DNA of 64,000 nt from Nocardioides sp. W7 (lineage in GTDB: Bacteria; Actinomycetota; Actinomycetes; Propionibacteriales; Nocardioidaceae). Shown one piece after another: positions 21,599 to 31,214 of this stretch (position 1 is its first letter; every line of letters begins with the position of its first letter). Below the pieces are notes generated by a model. That model worked only from the letters and a program-made list of their open reading frames with translations, was not told where the DNA came from and ran no database searches. The position numbers were made by a program, and so were the translations under genes. The stretch lies in NCBI RefSeq assembly GCF_022919075.1, contig NZ_CP095078.1:4216001-4280000 (forward strand), in the 5' to 3' direction.

Positions 21599-23241
21599 GC
21601 CGACTCCTCCCCGACGCTCACGGGCGCCGGCAGTAGCTCCATCCGGGCACCTGACTTGCGCAGAACCCAGTCGATGACGCGCAGCGGATGGAGCGGGTCG
21701 AGAGCCTCCCGGCGACGGAAGGAGTCGACGGCGAAGAACTCCACCGACTTGAAGTCCAGGTCCATGCGCCGCACGAAGTTGGCACCGCCGTGAGCTTCGA
21801 TCCACGCCCGCACCGAGGCACCGTCCCCAGGCACCAGAGCTGTCGCGCCGGGCAGCTGCTGGACGACGTCCACCTTGGTTACGGCTACGGCGAGGTGCTT
21901 GCGACCCACCCGCAGCCCCTGGTCACGCATCCGGTCGACGACCGTCCCGTACGCCGTCTCCGGATCCCCGGACGCCACCGGAATGTGCCCGAGTCCCGCG
22001 GCACGCAGCAGGTCCAGGGCCTGCGGGAACGCGAACGGGTCCAGCACCAGGACGACCACGTCGGAGGTGTCGAAGTAGTTCAGGCCCCGGGCTCGTTCAT
22101 GCTCGGCGAAGAGCTCGCCCGCCGCGTCGACGATCAGCAGTTCGACGTCGCGATCGTTCAGCCCCAGGAGGAAGGGAACGCCCTCGGGGTGGGTCCAGTC
22201 GGTCTTCACCACCCCTCGCCCGGCACCGACGACCCCCCGCGCTGCGGTGAGGAAGTCCTGGGCGGCCGGATTGAGTGCCTCCAGACGGCCGCCGAGCGAG
22301 CGCGCCCGCTCGTCGGCCGCGACGACGCCTGCGGTGAGCAGCTGGGTCTTGCCAGCGCCGACGGAACCGACCACCGGGATGGCCACGACCTTGCGGGCGC
22401 CGCTGCCCGCGTGGGCTTCCGCGTCACAGTAGGGGCACACGGCGATCAGGACCCGCGCGGCCGCCCGCACCGTGGTGGGCATGCTCGTCCCGCACGAGCA
22501 CCGTCGGTTCACGATGCCCAGCGCGCCGGGCGAGACGTCGCGATGGATCTGCTCGCAGGCCCCGTTCGGGCACCGGTAGCTCGGCGTCTGCGACACGCGA
22601 TGGCAGCTGGTGCAGTTGAACGTCGCGTCGATGCGCTTGCGGGCCAGCTTGTCGAACCATCGGTAGCAGGACGTTCCGACCAACTGTACGAGTGCCACGG
22701 TCCGGCCCAGCACCACCATCACCGCCGCCCACGCCAGGGTCGACACCCAGGCGCCGATCCAGAAGCCGGCGTACGGCACGGCGAAGAGCACCAGGCAGAT
22801 GATCAGGCCGTAGAGGTCGTCGAATAGGTCGTCGAGGAGCTCGAAGGTCCGCACCTGCACCGTTCGAAGGACCGCACGGTTCTGCGCGACGACGGCCCTG
22901 AGGTCGCGCCGGGACTGGTACGGGACGTAGAGCGGCCAGGCCGAGTCCCAACCGAAGTTGCGGGCAGCGCCCCGAGTGCGGGCGCCGAGCACATTGCCCG
23001 CCACCACGGCCTCTGGCGACGCCACTTCAGGACGGGTGGCCGCCCGGTTGCGGAGCACTCGCGGCGGCTGCACGACCCCGTTGAGGATGCCGCCGAGGAC
23101 ACCGACCGCGAACAGGATCACCCACACGACGAGCAGCCAGGCGAGGACCTTCGCGATCGCCGCCACGGCGATCCAGACCACCAAGAACACCGCGGTCACG
23201 GCAGCGCCCACCATCAGGAGGAAGAACAAGATCTCGTCCAT
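21595..23241 (-). CDS. Membrane-anchored zinc-ribbon GTPase (DO-GTPase-like)
   Basis: The ATG at 23241 gives 548 residues; upstream codons fall within the next gene. Two hydrophobic segments at residues 3-52 and a pair around 150-190 indicate membrane anchoring. A cysteine-rich zinc-ribbon region follows (CTSCHR, CPNGAC, CSCGTS, CPYCDAEAH; 210-277). The GTPase has G1 GSVGAGKT (292-299), G3 DAAGE (372-376) and G4 TKVD (455-458), with LDPFAFP after G3. The same LDPFxFP pattern occurs in the GTPase at 25663, so the two are related. As I recall, such pairs are the double-GTPase proteins that accompany GAP1 in comparative-genomic work on conflict systems. The start lies 4 bp from the GAP1-like stop. 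Confidence 0.82.
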   Translation of the reverse strand: MDEILFFLLMVGAAVTAVFLVVWIAVAAIAKVLAWLLVVWVILFAVGVLGGILNGVVQPPRVLRNRAATRPEVASPEAVVAGNVLGARTRGAARNFGWDSAWPLYVPYQSRRDLRAVVAQNRAVLRTVQVRTFELLDDLFDDLYGLIICLVLFAVPYAGFWIGAWVSTLAWAAVMVVLGRTVALVQLVGTSCYRWFDKLARKRIDATFNCTSCHRVSQTPSYRCPNGACEQIHRDVSPGALGIVNRRCSCGTSMPTTVRAAARVLIAVCPYCDAEAHAGSGARKVVAIPVVGSVGAGKTQLLTAGVVAADERARSLGGRLEALNPAAQDFLTAARGVVGAGRGVVKTDWTHPEGVPFLLGLNDRDVELLIVDAAGELFAEHERARGLNYFDTSDVVVLVLDPFAFPQALDLLRAAGLGHIPVASGDPETAYGTVVDRMRDQGLRVGRKHLAVAVTKVDVVQQLPGATALVPGDGASVRAWIEAHGGANFVRRMDLDFKSVEFFAVDSFRRREALDPLHPLRVIDWVLRKSGARMELLPAPVSVGEESA

Positions 23242-23245
23242 GGGA

Positions 23246-25660
23246 TCAGCCGTCCTGTCGTCGATCGAAGATGGAGCGTTCACCGCGGGTCCCCGAACCA
23301 CGGCCCTTCTTGGCGCGCGCCAGGCCGGCATCGACGGCAAAGGCCTCGAGGGCGACGCGGAGCAGCTGGGCCTGTTTGGCTTCCTGGACGAGGGCCGGAT
23401 GTGCCTCGTGGAGCCAGACGAGAGTAGAGTGCGCGGTCGCCCGCATGATGTCGTTCTTGGAGTTCAGCAACCGGAGGGACAGCTCAACCGCGTTGAGGCG
23501 GTACTCCGTGCCGACCCAGCGGAGCAGGCCGGTCTCGATGGCCGCGCGCGCCCAGGGACCGAGTCGCTCGGCGAGCACTTCGGCAGCCCCCCGGTCCTTG
23601 GCCTCGACCAGGAGCCGTCCCATCGGCATCAGGACCAATGGCGCCAGTCGCGAGATGTGGGGGAAGCACGCCGCGATGCCACGGTTCGAACGCAGTCTCA
23701 GGTCCATGAGCGCCGCGTTCATCGCCTTGCTCAGCGGACCGATCTCCGCCGCGAGATCCCACAGCACCGGGTCGGGAGGCGTGTCGCCGTAGTAGTCGAC
23801 CTTGTGGATGGTCGGCAACAACAGGTGCCAGTCGCCTGCCAGTCCCTCGATGTCGCCGTCGGGGTCGGCCCGGAGGATGGTCAGCGTCCGCTCCCGGATC
23901 CTGTCCCCCATCGCCGGGGGCAGTCCGTGCCAGGCCACCCAGGCACCCCAGATCGCCGCGTCGCGGTCGAGCGTCGTGCCGGACAGGGCAAGCGTCCACG
24001 ATTCGGGCGGAAGCGGCTCGGACCGGGCGATCACTTCCTGCTTCCGCTCACGTGGGGTGCGCCCGATCCTGGCGGCTTGGACCCAGTCGCGCACGGGTAC
24101 GCCGGGCGGCAGCTCGGCGAGGTGGTCCCAGGTCCCCTGCAGGAAGGCGATTCCGGTCGGCCGGTCCCCCGAGAGGAGCCGCTGGACCAGCATCGCAGCG
24201 ACGAGTGTGACGACGCGGTCGCCACCCGCCCAGCGTTGCCAGCGTCCGACACCGAGGGCGGGTTCAGCGAGCCAGACGTTGGCCACCCGACGCGCAGCCG
24301 CGTCGAGATCCGCCACCGGGAGCTGGAGGCCGAGCGCCCGAGCCGCTGAGAGCAGGTCGGGCAGCGCCCGGTCCGGTGCGCCGGCGATCACGGTCGCCAG
24401 ACTCTGCGAAGCGGCCGACTGCTCGTCACGATCGGTCCACTGGAGCGCGAGGTCGAGCTGGCCGAGCTCGGCGGCCCACCCTTCGCAGAGGTGCGGTGTC
24501 GCCGCGAGTGCCTCAAGCCCCGGAGTGAGCAGGGCACAGGCGAACTCCCCCATGCCCGCGTCGTGGGCACTGCGCACGGCCGTCGCGTGCTCCTGGAACT
24601 CCGCAGCGGTGCGCGGCCGGTAGGACGCCGCTGCCTCGACGATCTCCTCGCTGTGGAGATCGAGCTGCTCGGCCTCTCCGTTCGCGATGAGCCCGCCCAC
24701 GAGACCGATCGCGGCGGCCCACTCCGACTGCCCGTCGGAGCGCGACGTCGGGAACAGCAGCACCCGCGCCGCCTCCGCGGCTCGCGCCTCGCCCAGCGCC
24801 GGAGCCCAGCGACGCGCCGTACCGCTTGCCGCCAGGGTGTCCTCGATGCCCAGCTCGACGAGCCAGCGGGCCTGCTGCTGGGCCGAGACGCTCGGCTCGA
24901 GCTTCGGCTGTGTCCGGCCGGCCAGGTCGAGCACGTTGGCGCCTGCGAACGCCGTCGATCCGCGGAATGCCGGGCTCACTCCCACCACGTCAGCCTCCTG
25001 GCGCCATGGGTCCGCCACCAGCGCCCGGAACTGCAGGGCCATCGCCCGGTCCTCGTCCAGGAACAGCGTGCCGACGGCGATCCAGCGCATCACGACATCG
25101 ATGTCGTCGTGAAGCAGGATCAGACGGGTCGGTTCGGTGGCCGCGGCCTGCTCCACCATCGTCAGGAAGCTCGCCAGGGCCGTCGTCGCCCACGGGTCGT
25201 CGAGGAGCATCGCGCCGAGCGCGTCCACCTCGAAGTCCTCACGAATGGTCAGTGGGGTGAGCCACGGCTCCACCGACGTTCCCTGCGCCTTCGCCAGGGT
25301 CCACTCCTCAGCGGCGAACAACTGGGCCGGCCGATAGGGCACGAAGTCGCCGGCGTCCGACGAGATCGCGATCTCGGTGAGTTGGTTGCCCGGGCGGCCG
25401 TTGTGGGTCGTCCCGGTCGAGATGCCTCGGGACAGGTACCGCCGTCCGTCACGCATCACGTAGGCGCAGGTCGGCGGGTGGCTCAGTTCGTCGTGGTCGA
25501 CGGCCCAGCCGGGCTGGACCTGGTGCAACAACACACCCCGGATGGCCGCCAGATCTGAACCCGTGGTCCCCGCGGAGACGGCCTGGAAGTTGAAGCCGTC
25601 GTGGCCGTCCACTGCCTCGTCAGCGCGGACATCGGTGTAGATCGCCCTGTCGAATGCCAC
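23246..25660 (-). CDS. GAP1-like GTPase-associated protein
   Basis: This 804-residue soluble protein starts at GTG 2 bp after the upstream stop. The N-terminal 140 residues (FDRAIYTDVRADEAVDGHDG, then LSHPPTCAYVMRDGRRYLSR) match the N-terminal pattern I associate with GTPase-associated protein 1 (GAP1-N). A helical middle and a C-terminal alpha-solenoid-like region (many LxxLLxxA helices, 400-780) follow, then a basic tail (AKKGRGSGTRGERS). No catalytic residues stand out. It lies between the two related GTPases, so it is probably their shared partner, controlling GTPase state or transmitting it to an effector. The family call rests on context and N-terminal resemblance. Confidence 0.7.
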   Translation of the reverse strand: MAFDRAIYTDVRADEAVDGHDGFNFQAVSAGTTGSDLAAIRGVLLHQVQPGWAVDHDELSHPPTCAYVMRDGRRYLSRGISTGTTHNGRPGNQLTEIAISSDAGDFVPYRPAQLFAAEEWTLAKAQGTSVEPWLTPLTIREDFEVDALGAMLLDDPWATTALASFLTMVEQAAATEPTRLILLHDDIDVVMRWIAVGTLFLDEDRAMALQFRALVADPWRQEADVVGVSPAFRGSTAFAGANVLDLAGRTQPKLEPSVSAQQQARWLVELGIEDTLAASGTARRWAPALGEARAAEAARVLLFPTSRSDGQSEWAAAIGLVGGLIANGEAEQLDLHSEEIVEAAASYRPRTAAEFQEHATAVRSAHDAGMGEFACALLTPGLEALAATPHLCEGWAAELGQLDLALQWTDRDEQSAASQSLATVIAGAPDRALPDLLSAARALGLQLPVADLDAAARRVANVWLAEPALGVGRWQRWAGGDRVVTLVAAMLVQRLLSGDRPTGIAFLQGTWDHLAELPPGVPVRDWVQAARIGRTPRERKQEVIARSEPLPPESWTLALSGTTLDRDAAIWGAWVAWHGLPPAMGDRIRERTLTILRADPDGDIEGLAGDWHLLLPTIHKVDYYGDTPPDPVLWDLAAEIGPLSKAMNAALMDLRLRSNRGIAACFPHISRLAPLVLMPMGRLLVEAKDRGAAEVLAERLGPWARAAIETGLLRWVGTEYRLNAVELSLRLLNSKNDIMRATAHSTLVWLHEAHPALVQEAKQAQLLRVALEAFAVDAGLARAKKGRGSGTRGERSIFDRRQDG

Positions 25661-25662
25661 GG

Positions 25663-26865
25663 TCAGTCCACCGCCTGGACGATGCCGCGCTCGGCAAGCA
25701 GCCAGAGCACCGGCTCGGCGACCCGGTGGGGCAGGAAGCCCCGGTCCCCGGCTCGCCTCGCCGCGTAGTCGGGCTCGGAACCCAGCGCCGAGGCGCCGAA
25801 GAGCCGGAAGGACTCGTAGTTGGCGTCGAGCTTGCGGAGCAGTCCACTGCCGCCCCACTGGTCGATCATCAGGGCCACGTGGTCGTGCACCGTCTGCAGT
25901 TCTGCCCGGCTCACCGCCGGCGCGGTCGAGGACGGCTGCCGCAGGGGGTGCTCGGCGGGAATCTGGTCGAAGAATGCATCGATCTTGGTGATCACGACCG
26001 CCAGCGGCTGCTTGATCTTCCGGGACTGCTTCACACCGTGCGCGGCCCGCAGCAGGTAGGTGATCGCGTCAAGGACGCTCTCCGGCGTGCCGGTCTCGGG
26101 CAACTCCACCCGCCGTTCCTCCGCGCGGCGCAGGTTCTCCGGGAAGGTGAAGGGGTCGAGCAGGAGCACCATGCCCGACGAAGCCGCGAGGTAGGCCCGG
26201 CTCAGGACGGCGTCCTGGGTCGACACGTCCTCGCCGGCGTTGTCATAGAACGAGAGCACGGTCGCCCGGTCACGACTGATCCGTGCAACCGTCCGCGGCT
26301 CCCGCCACTCGTAGACCGCCGGCGTCTGCTTGGCGTCGCGACCGATCCCGACCGCGGCCGTCTGATCCGGGAGCGAACCACCGGTGGACAGGGCCCGTGC
26401 CCAGGTCTCGAAGCTGTCGACCAACTTCGACTGGCCGACCGTGCTGACGCTCCCCCGGAATCGCGCCGCCACCGGACCCTCCAGCTCGCGGTGCAGCGCG
26501 CTGAGCAGCACCGTCTTGCCGGAGCCACGGACGCCGACGAGACCGAAGAGCGGCGAGTCGGGCCCGAAGCCGTGCGGGAGCTCATGGTGACATTCCGGGC
26601 AGACCCGGAAGTTCTGGGTCGAACCGCAGGTGCCGCACTCCACACTGTTGCGCCCCAGCAGGTCACTGCCGTCGGGTGCGGTGATCACCGGCAACCGCGG
26701 CTGGCCGTCCGTGAAGTGGTCCTGACGCCGCGCGTCGACGGCGGGCTCGCAGGTGTCCTTGCCGGCGGCCTTCATCCCGCTGCACCGGTAGGCCAGTTTG
26801 GACACGTTGATGCGCGTGTAGCAGTACGGGCACGGGACCTTGGAATCGAAGAGGGCCATGGTCAT
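25663..26865 (-). CDS. Zinc-ribbon GTPase, cytosolic partner of the GAP1-like protein
   Basis: The ATG at 26865 overlaps the fibronectin gene stop by 4 bp, giving 400 residues. The N-terminus carries zinc ribbons (CPYC at 12-15; CGTC at 77-80; CPEC at 89-92). The GTPase core has G1 GVRGSGKT (111-118), G3 DNAGED (208-213) and G4 TKID (293-296), with LDPFTFP following G3 as in the membrane GTPase. There is no membrane helix. TRAFAC-type GTPases of this sort are thought to act as switches. Two related GTPases with a GAP1-like protein between them form the core of operon B. Confidence 0.82.
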   Translation of the reverse strand: MTMALFDSKVPCPYCYTRINVSKLAYRCSGMKAAGKDTCEPAVDARRQDHFTDGQPRLPVITAPDGSDLLGRNSVECGTCGSTQNFRVCPECHHELPHGFGPDSPLFGLVGVRGSGKTVLLSALHRELEGPVAARFRGSVSTVGQSKLVDSFETWARALSTGGSLPDQTAAVGIGRDAKQTPAVYEWREPRTVARISRDRATVLSFYDNAGEDVSTQDAVLSRAYLAASSGMVLLLDPFTFPENLRRAEERRVELPETGTPESVLDAITYLLRAAHGVKQSRKIKQPLAVVITKIDAFFDQIPAEHPLRQPSSTAPAVSRAELQTVHDHVALMIDQWGGSGLLRKLDANYESFRLFGASALGSEPDYAARRAGDRGFLPHRVAEPVLWLLAERGIVQAVD

Positions 26866-29570
26866 CCTCGCATCTGGCTGGTGGGCGGGTCGTCGAGTCG
26901 AACCGCACTGTCGGACTCGGGGAAGAGGCGCACCCAGTAGGGCGAACTCACCTTCCCGAGGGGGAACTCCCAGGTCGTCGTGCCCTCGCTCAGGTCGAGG
27001 ACGGAGCGTTCGACCTGGCGGCCGTCCTGGACCGAACCGGGCATGATCGAGCTCTCCTTGAGGATCGCTAGAACCGGCAGGGCGCCGCGGTAGTCGTCGG
27101 ACTCGGCGATGACCGTCACTGTCGCCCGTCCCCCGAGGAGCGCCCGCTTGAGCTGGACCTTGTAACGCACCCGGCTGGTCACCGCGGAGTAGGTGACCGG
27201 AACCGGTGTGGAGAGCCATTCCTGGTCGCCGGCCCGGACGACGGTCGCGACACCGATCTCGCTGACCTCCCGGGCGTTGGGGAGATTCACCCCGGACTTG
27301 TCGTTGTAGGTCGTCCGGGTCACCCGCTCGGTCTGCCGATGGCCGGACGCCCGCCAGGTGACCTCCATCAGATGGTCGCCCTTCGGCCAGCTCCACGACA
27401 GGCGCACCTCGTCACCGAAGAGCTCTGCTCGTGGCTCGCCGACCGAGGGCGCCGAACCCGCGATGCAGGTCGCCCCGAGCAACCCGCCGGCACCGTCGAC
27501 GGTGACAGCGACCAGACGACGCAGGTCGGGAAGCGGAGCGAGCTCGCGGACGCTCCGGCCGCCCGTGTCGGACGCGGAGATGCCGGTCACCCGCTCGGCA
27601 CCGGCCTCCTGCATCTCGTGGAACTCCCGGCGCAGACCCGTGGGAACGGTGGCGGTGACCGGGAACGCCCAGATCTCCACGGAATACCCGACGATCGTCG
27701 CCCAGCTAACGCGATGCGCGGCGCGACCGCCGCGCGGCAGGTTCTCCACGGCGAGGTCGCTGACCGCGGCCATGGCGCCACGCGGGGTGACGTCGACCTC
27801 CGCAGCAGCGGACTCCTCCCGACCGTCGGGCGTCACGTAGATCGCACGCGCTGCGAACCTGTATTTCGTGCCGGTGGTCAGCCCCGGCACCGACAGCTGG
27901 CCCGCGTTGGTGGGCGGGTAGGCCAAGGTGCTGCCGTCGGGAGCGATCCGGGTCACGACAACACCGGCAGCCTCGATGGGCGCAGTCCACGACAGCGCCG
28001 CCTCGGTCACCCCGGCGGACGCGACCAGTTCGGTCGGCGGCGGCAGCACGACCACCGCCGCGCCTGCGCCGTCGGAGTGGGACCTTCCGTCGCGACTGGC
28101 GAAGACCGTGTAGCGCGCCGTCCGACCGACGGCCGGCGCAGCATCGGTGAACACCTGCTGCTCGAGGTCCTGCGCCAGGAGCTCGCCGTCCTGCGGGTTG
28201 GCCGGGACCGTGTCACGAGTGCGCACGACGGAGTAGCGCACCGCGGCGTCGCCGTCCGCCGTCCAGCTGACGACGACCTGGAGGCCGTCGATGCGGAGCT
28301 GGACGTGGGCCGGCGCAGGGGGCGGCAGCTGCTCGAGGCGTCGGGCGAGCTCGCCGTCCTCGCGGTCGATGGTCAGCGCAGCGCGCAGGGCAGCCGCGGC
28401 GGCAGCGTGTTGGCGAGACCCGAGGGCACGCTCGCTCTCGGCGACCAACTGCTGCTTGCGTCGAACGGCGTCGGCCACCCGGGCCGCGATGCGCTCGCGT
28501 TCTTCCTGCTCCTCGGGGATTTCAGGGAGGGTTTCCAGCAGGCGTTGGGCCTCGCCGAGCGCACCTTCGGCGAGGCGTTCGGACACGTCGGAGAGTCGCT
28601 GCACGGCCGTCGAACCGACCAGCTTCCCGATCAGCCGCGCCGCGTCGGTGGCGTGGTAGCCGAGCTGGACCAGCTCGCGGTGGACCGCGGCGCGCGGCAT
28701 GCCGCGACGCAGCAGGTTCTGGGTGGTGGTGACGGCCTGCGCCAGCATCACCTCGCGCAGTTGAGCCGTCGTACCGAAGTAGGACCTGAGCTCGGACAGC
28801 ACCCGGTCCGCCAGGTGGCTCGCGTCGTCGTCACGACGCTGTGCTGCGAGCTGCGCCGGTTCGAACAGGGCCGGTGTGATCTCGGCGGGCGGAGTGCCGA
28901 GGGCGGCACGTCCGATGACCCTCACCTGCACGGGTCGAGCCTCCTGGCCCAGGGCCAGGATGTCGGCAACAGTGCGGAACGCCGCTGCGTCGAGGGCCTT
29001 GAGGATCGAGTCCGGCACCGCGACCCCCGGCAGGTCGAAGTCCGGATGGACCTCGAGACCCTGGTCAGCGACTGCCTTCGCGAGTGCGGCACCGGGGATC
29101 CCGCCGAGACCCTGGACGGCCGCGACCTCGCTGAGCTCGGCCGGTGTGATCACCTTGAGGGGGAACTCGAGCGCGAGGGTCGTCGCGAACGAACCGAGCT
29201 GCTCCTGCACCGCCCGGGCCCGCGCCCCGCCGAGGTCCTCCCAGAACAACGACGTTTCCAGGTCCACACCCAGGGCAGGCAGCTGCTCGATGAGGCGCTT
29301 GGCGAACCCGGCCACCTTGTTGGTCGACGGCTCGTTGTTGAGAGCGGCCTTCACCCGATTGAGGTGGGCCGCGATATCGCCGGCCAGCACGTCGTCGTCG
29401 ACCGCGAGCAGGATGGCGAGGTCGATGCCGCCAACGATGGTCATCACCGTGGACATCTCGAGACCCGGAGCCTGGAGATCGCGCAACACCTGGCTGAGTT
29501 GGGCCGCTCGACCGCGATCCCTGCCCACCTGCTTGAGCGTCTCGCGATAGGCGGACTTGTCGAATGCCAT
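26862..29570 (-). CDS. Helical protein with fibronectin type III domains
   Basis: This 902-residue protein starts at ATG 29570. Residues 1-270 are helical without known motifs; 270-455 are charged helices and coiled coil (LEELP and EEQEERERIAARVAD segments). From about 460 to 700 come two or three fibronectin-III-like sandwiches, marked by VQLRIDGLQVVVSWTADGDA, ELVASAGVTEAALSWTAPIE and GLTTGTKYRFAARAIY. Further beta domains run to the C-terminus. There is no signal peptide, so the FnIII units act inside the cell, probably as interaction modules. It lies between the Hsp70 (10-bp gap) and the first GTPase (4-bp overlap). Confidence 0.8.
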   Translation of the reverse strand: MAFDKSAYRETLKQVGRDRGRAAQLSQVLRDLQAPGLEMSTVMTIVGGIDLAILLAVDDDVLAGDIAAHLNRVKAALNNEPSTNKVAGFAKRLIEQLPALGVDLETSLFWEDLGGARARAVQEQLGSFATTLALEFPLKVITPAELSEVAAVQGLGGIPGAALAKAVADQGLEVHPDFDLPGVAVPDSILKALDAAAFRTVADILALGQEARPVQVRVIGRAALGTPPAEITPALFEPAQLAAQRRDDDASHLADRVLSELRSYFGTTAQLREVMLAQAVTTTQNLLRRGMPRAAVHRELVQLGYHATDAARLIGKLVGSTAVQRLSDVSERLAEGALGEAQRLLETLPEIPEEQEERERIAARVADAVRRKQQLVAESERALGSRQHAAAAAALRAALTIDREDGELARRLEQLPPPAPAHVQLRIDGLQVVVSWTADGDAAVRYSVVRTRDTVPANPQDGELLAQDLEQQVFTDAAPAVGRTARYTVFASRDGRSHSDGAGAAVVVLPPPTELVASAGVTEAALSWTAPIEAAGVVVTRIAPDGSTLAYPPTNAGQLSVPGLTTGTKYRFAARAIYVTPDGREESAAAEVDVTPRGAMAAVSDLAVENLPRGGRAAHRVSWATIVGYSVEIWAFPVTATVPTGLRREFHEMQEAGAERVTGISASDTGGRSVRELAPLPDLRRLVAVTVDGAGGLLGATCIAGSAPSVGEPRAELFGDEVRLSWSWPKGDHLMEVTWRASGHRQTERVTRTTYNDKSGVNLPNAREVSEIGVATVVRAGDQEWLSTPVPVTYSAVTSRVRYKVQLKRALLGGRATVTVIAESDDYRGALPVLAILKESSIMPGSVQDGRQVERSVLDLSEGTTTWEFPLGKVSSPYWVRLFPESDSAVRLDDPPTSQMRG

Positions 29571-29580
29571 CAGACCGGAC

Positions 29581-31164
29581 TCATGAGCGGAGGGTGATCG
29601 CGTCGTGCTCCTCGGTGAACTTGTCCACCTGCTCCTGGTCGAGCTGTGCGACGAGCACCTCGAAGTCGATCCGACCGCCGTTGGTCGGGTCGAAGGCCTG
29701 CACTCGCGCCAAACCCTCGGACGTGACCTCGAGCGTGATCTCGATCGGCGCACCGGCGTCCATCGGCGGGAGGGGCAACTCCTGGGCCTTCAGCTCCCGG
29801 TTCTCGCCGGGCACCCGCGACTCACGCTCTCCGACCTGTTCGAAGAGCCGGACGCGGACGCTCGGCTGCTGGGCCACCCGGGTGCGCGCCGGCAGCGTCG
29901 GCGGTGTGGCGGGCAGGCTGTCGTTGGCGTGCACGAGAAACTCGATCATCGGCTCGTCGGTCTGGGAGTCGATGAGGTAGACGCCAAGACCGCGCGACAG
30001 CACGTTGCTGACGTTGAGACTCCGTGCGCCGCGGAGGTAGGGACGGGCCGGCGCGTCCGCCGGCACCTCTGCAGGCTCGTCGGCGTCCGTGGTCAGCACC
30101 TCTTCGAGGGCGGCCTGGCCGTAGATGGCGGCGCCCTTGGCGACGGCCAGGTCGAAGTCGGTGTCGACCGGGGTCCAGCCGAGCTGGTCACGCAGCGCCG
30201 CACCGATCATCGGCATCCGTGAGGACCCACCGACCAGGAGGACCTGGTCGATGGTCAGGCCGGGGCGCTTCTCCTGCGCCTTGGCGACCACCCGCTGGGA
30301 GATGTCGAGCGTCTGGGTGACGAGGTCCCGGGTCGCCTGTTCGAACTCGGCCCGGGTCACCACCACCTGCTCGTCCCACTGTCCCAGCCGGCACCGCACG
30401 GTCGTCTGTTCGCGACGGGTCAGCGCCTTCTTGGTCTCCTCCGCCGAGCCTCGCACCTCTGCCATGAACAGGTCGTTGTCGTGGGCGTCCTCCGCCGACG
30501 CGCCAGACTGTTCGGAGAACTTCCGGATGATCAGGTCGACCAGCGCCAGATCCCAGTCGGCGCCGCCGAGCAGGCGGTTGCCGTCGATGGCGATGACGTC
30601 AGCCTCGCCCGGGCCGATCTGCAGGACGGTCGTGTCGAAGGTGCCGCCGCCGAGGTCATAGATCAGGACCGTCTGCTGCTGCTCGCCCCGCACCGCCGAC
30701 AGCGCGGCCGCGACCGGCTCGGTGACGATGCCGACGACCTCGAGGCCGGCGATCGCGCCGGCCTGTCGGGTCGCCTCACGCGCCTGGATCCCGAAGTACG
30801 CCGGGACGGTGATGACCACCTTGTCGACCTGGCTGCCGGTCGAGTTGTTCGCCGTACGCACCAGCTCGCCCAGGATGAGCGCCGAGATGCTCTCCGGGCC
30901 GTGGCTCCTGCCCTGGAACTCCAGCGGGTGCTCGGTGCCCATGTGCCGCTTCACCAGCGCACAGGCGTTGTCGGGGTCCGAGAGCAGCGTGCGCTTGGCC
31001 TCGGCGCCCACGACGACGTTGCGCTCGCCCTCGAAGTAGACGACCGAAGGAGTCGCCGGCTCGCCCTCGAAATTCGGGACGACCTCGGCCTGGCCGAGCT
31101 CGTTGATGCGCGCAAGCGCCGAGTAGGTGGTGCCCAGGTCGATGCCGTAGACGGTGTCGGACAC
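29581..31164 (-). CDS. Second Hsp70/DnaK-like chaperone with GrpE partner
   Basis: This 527-residue protein uses a GTG start behind GAGGAG. Its ATPase domain is closer to true DnaK than the copy at 13887: GIDLGTTYSALARI (7-20), IYDLGGGTFDTTVL near 176, VLLVGGSSRMPMIG near 325. The substrate-binding beta part is present (LSRGLGVYLIDSQTDEPMIE and on), but the helical lid is missing, so it is about 80-100 residues shorter than DnaK. It lies 50 bp downstream of a GrpE-like exchange factor, suggesting a dedicated pair without a J-protein in view. It is an operon component and not the housekeeping chaperone. Confidence 0.9.
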   Translation of the reverse strand: MSDTVYGIDLGTTYSALARINELGQAEVVPNFEGEPATPSVVYFEGERNVVVGAEAKRTLLSDPDNACALVKRHMGTEHPLEFQGRSHGPESISALILGELVRTANNSTGSQVDKVVITVPAYFGIQAREATRQAGAIAGLEVVGIVTEPVAAALSAVRGEQQQTVLIYDLGGGTFDTTVLQIGPGEADVIAIDGNRLLGGADWDLALVDLIIRKFSEQSGASAEDAHDNDLFMAEVRGSAEETKKALTRREQTTVRCRLGQWDEQVVVTRAEFEQATRDLVTQTLDISQRVVAKAQEKRPGLTIDQVLLVGGSSRMPMIGAALRDQLGWTPVDTDFDLAVAKGAAIYGQAALEEVLTTDADEPAEVPADAPARPYLRGARSLNVSNVLSRGLGVYLIDSQTDEPMIEFLVHANDSLPATPPTLPARTRVAQQPSVRVRLFEQVGERESRVPGENRELKAQELPLPPMDAGAPIEITLEVTSEGLARVQAFDPTNGGRIDFEVLVAQLDQEQVDKFTEEHDAITLRS

Positions 31165-31214
31165 GATGGAACTCCTCGTGGTCAGCCAGTGAGTGGGGCG
31201 GGAAAGTGCGTCGG

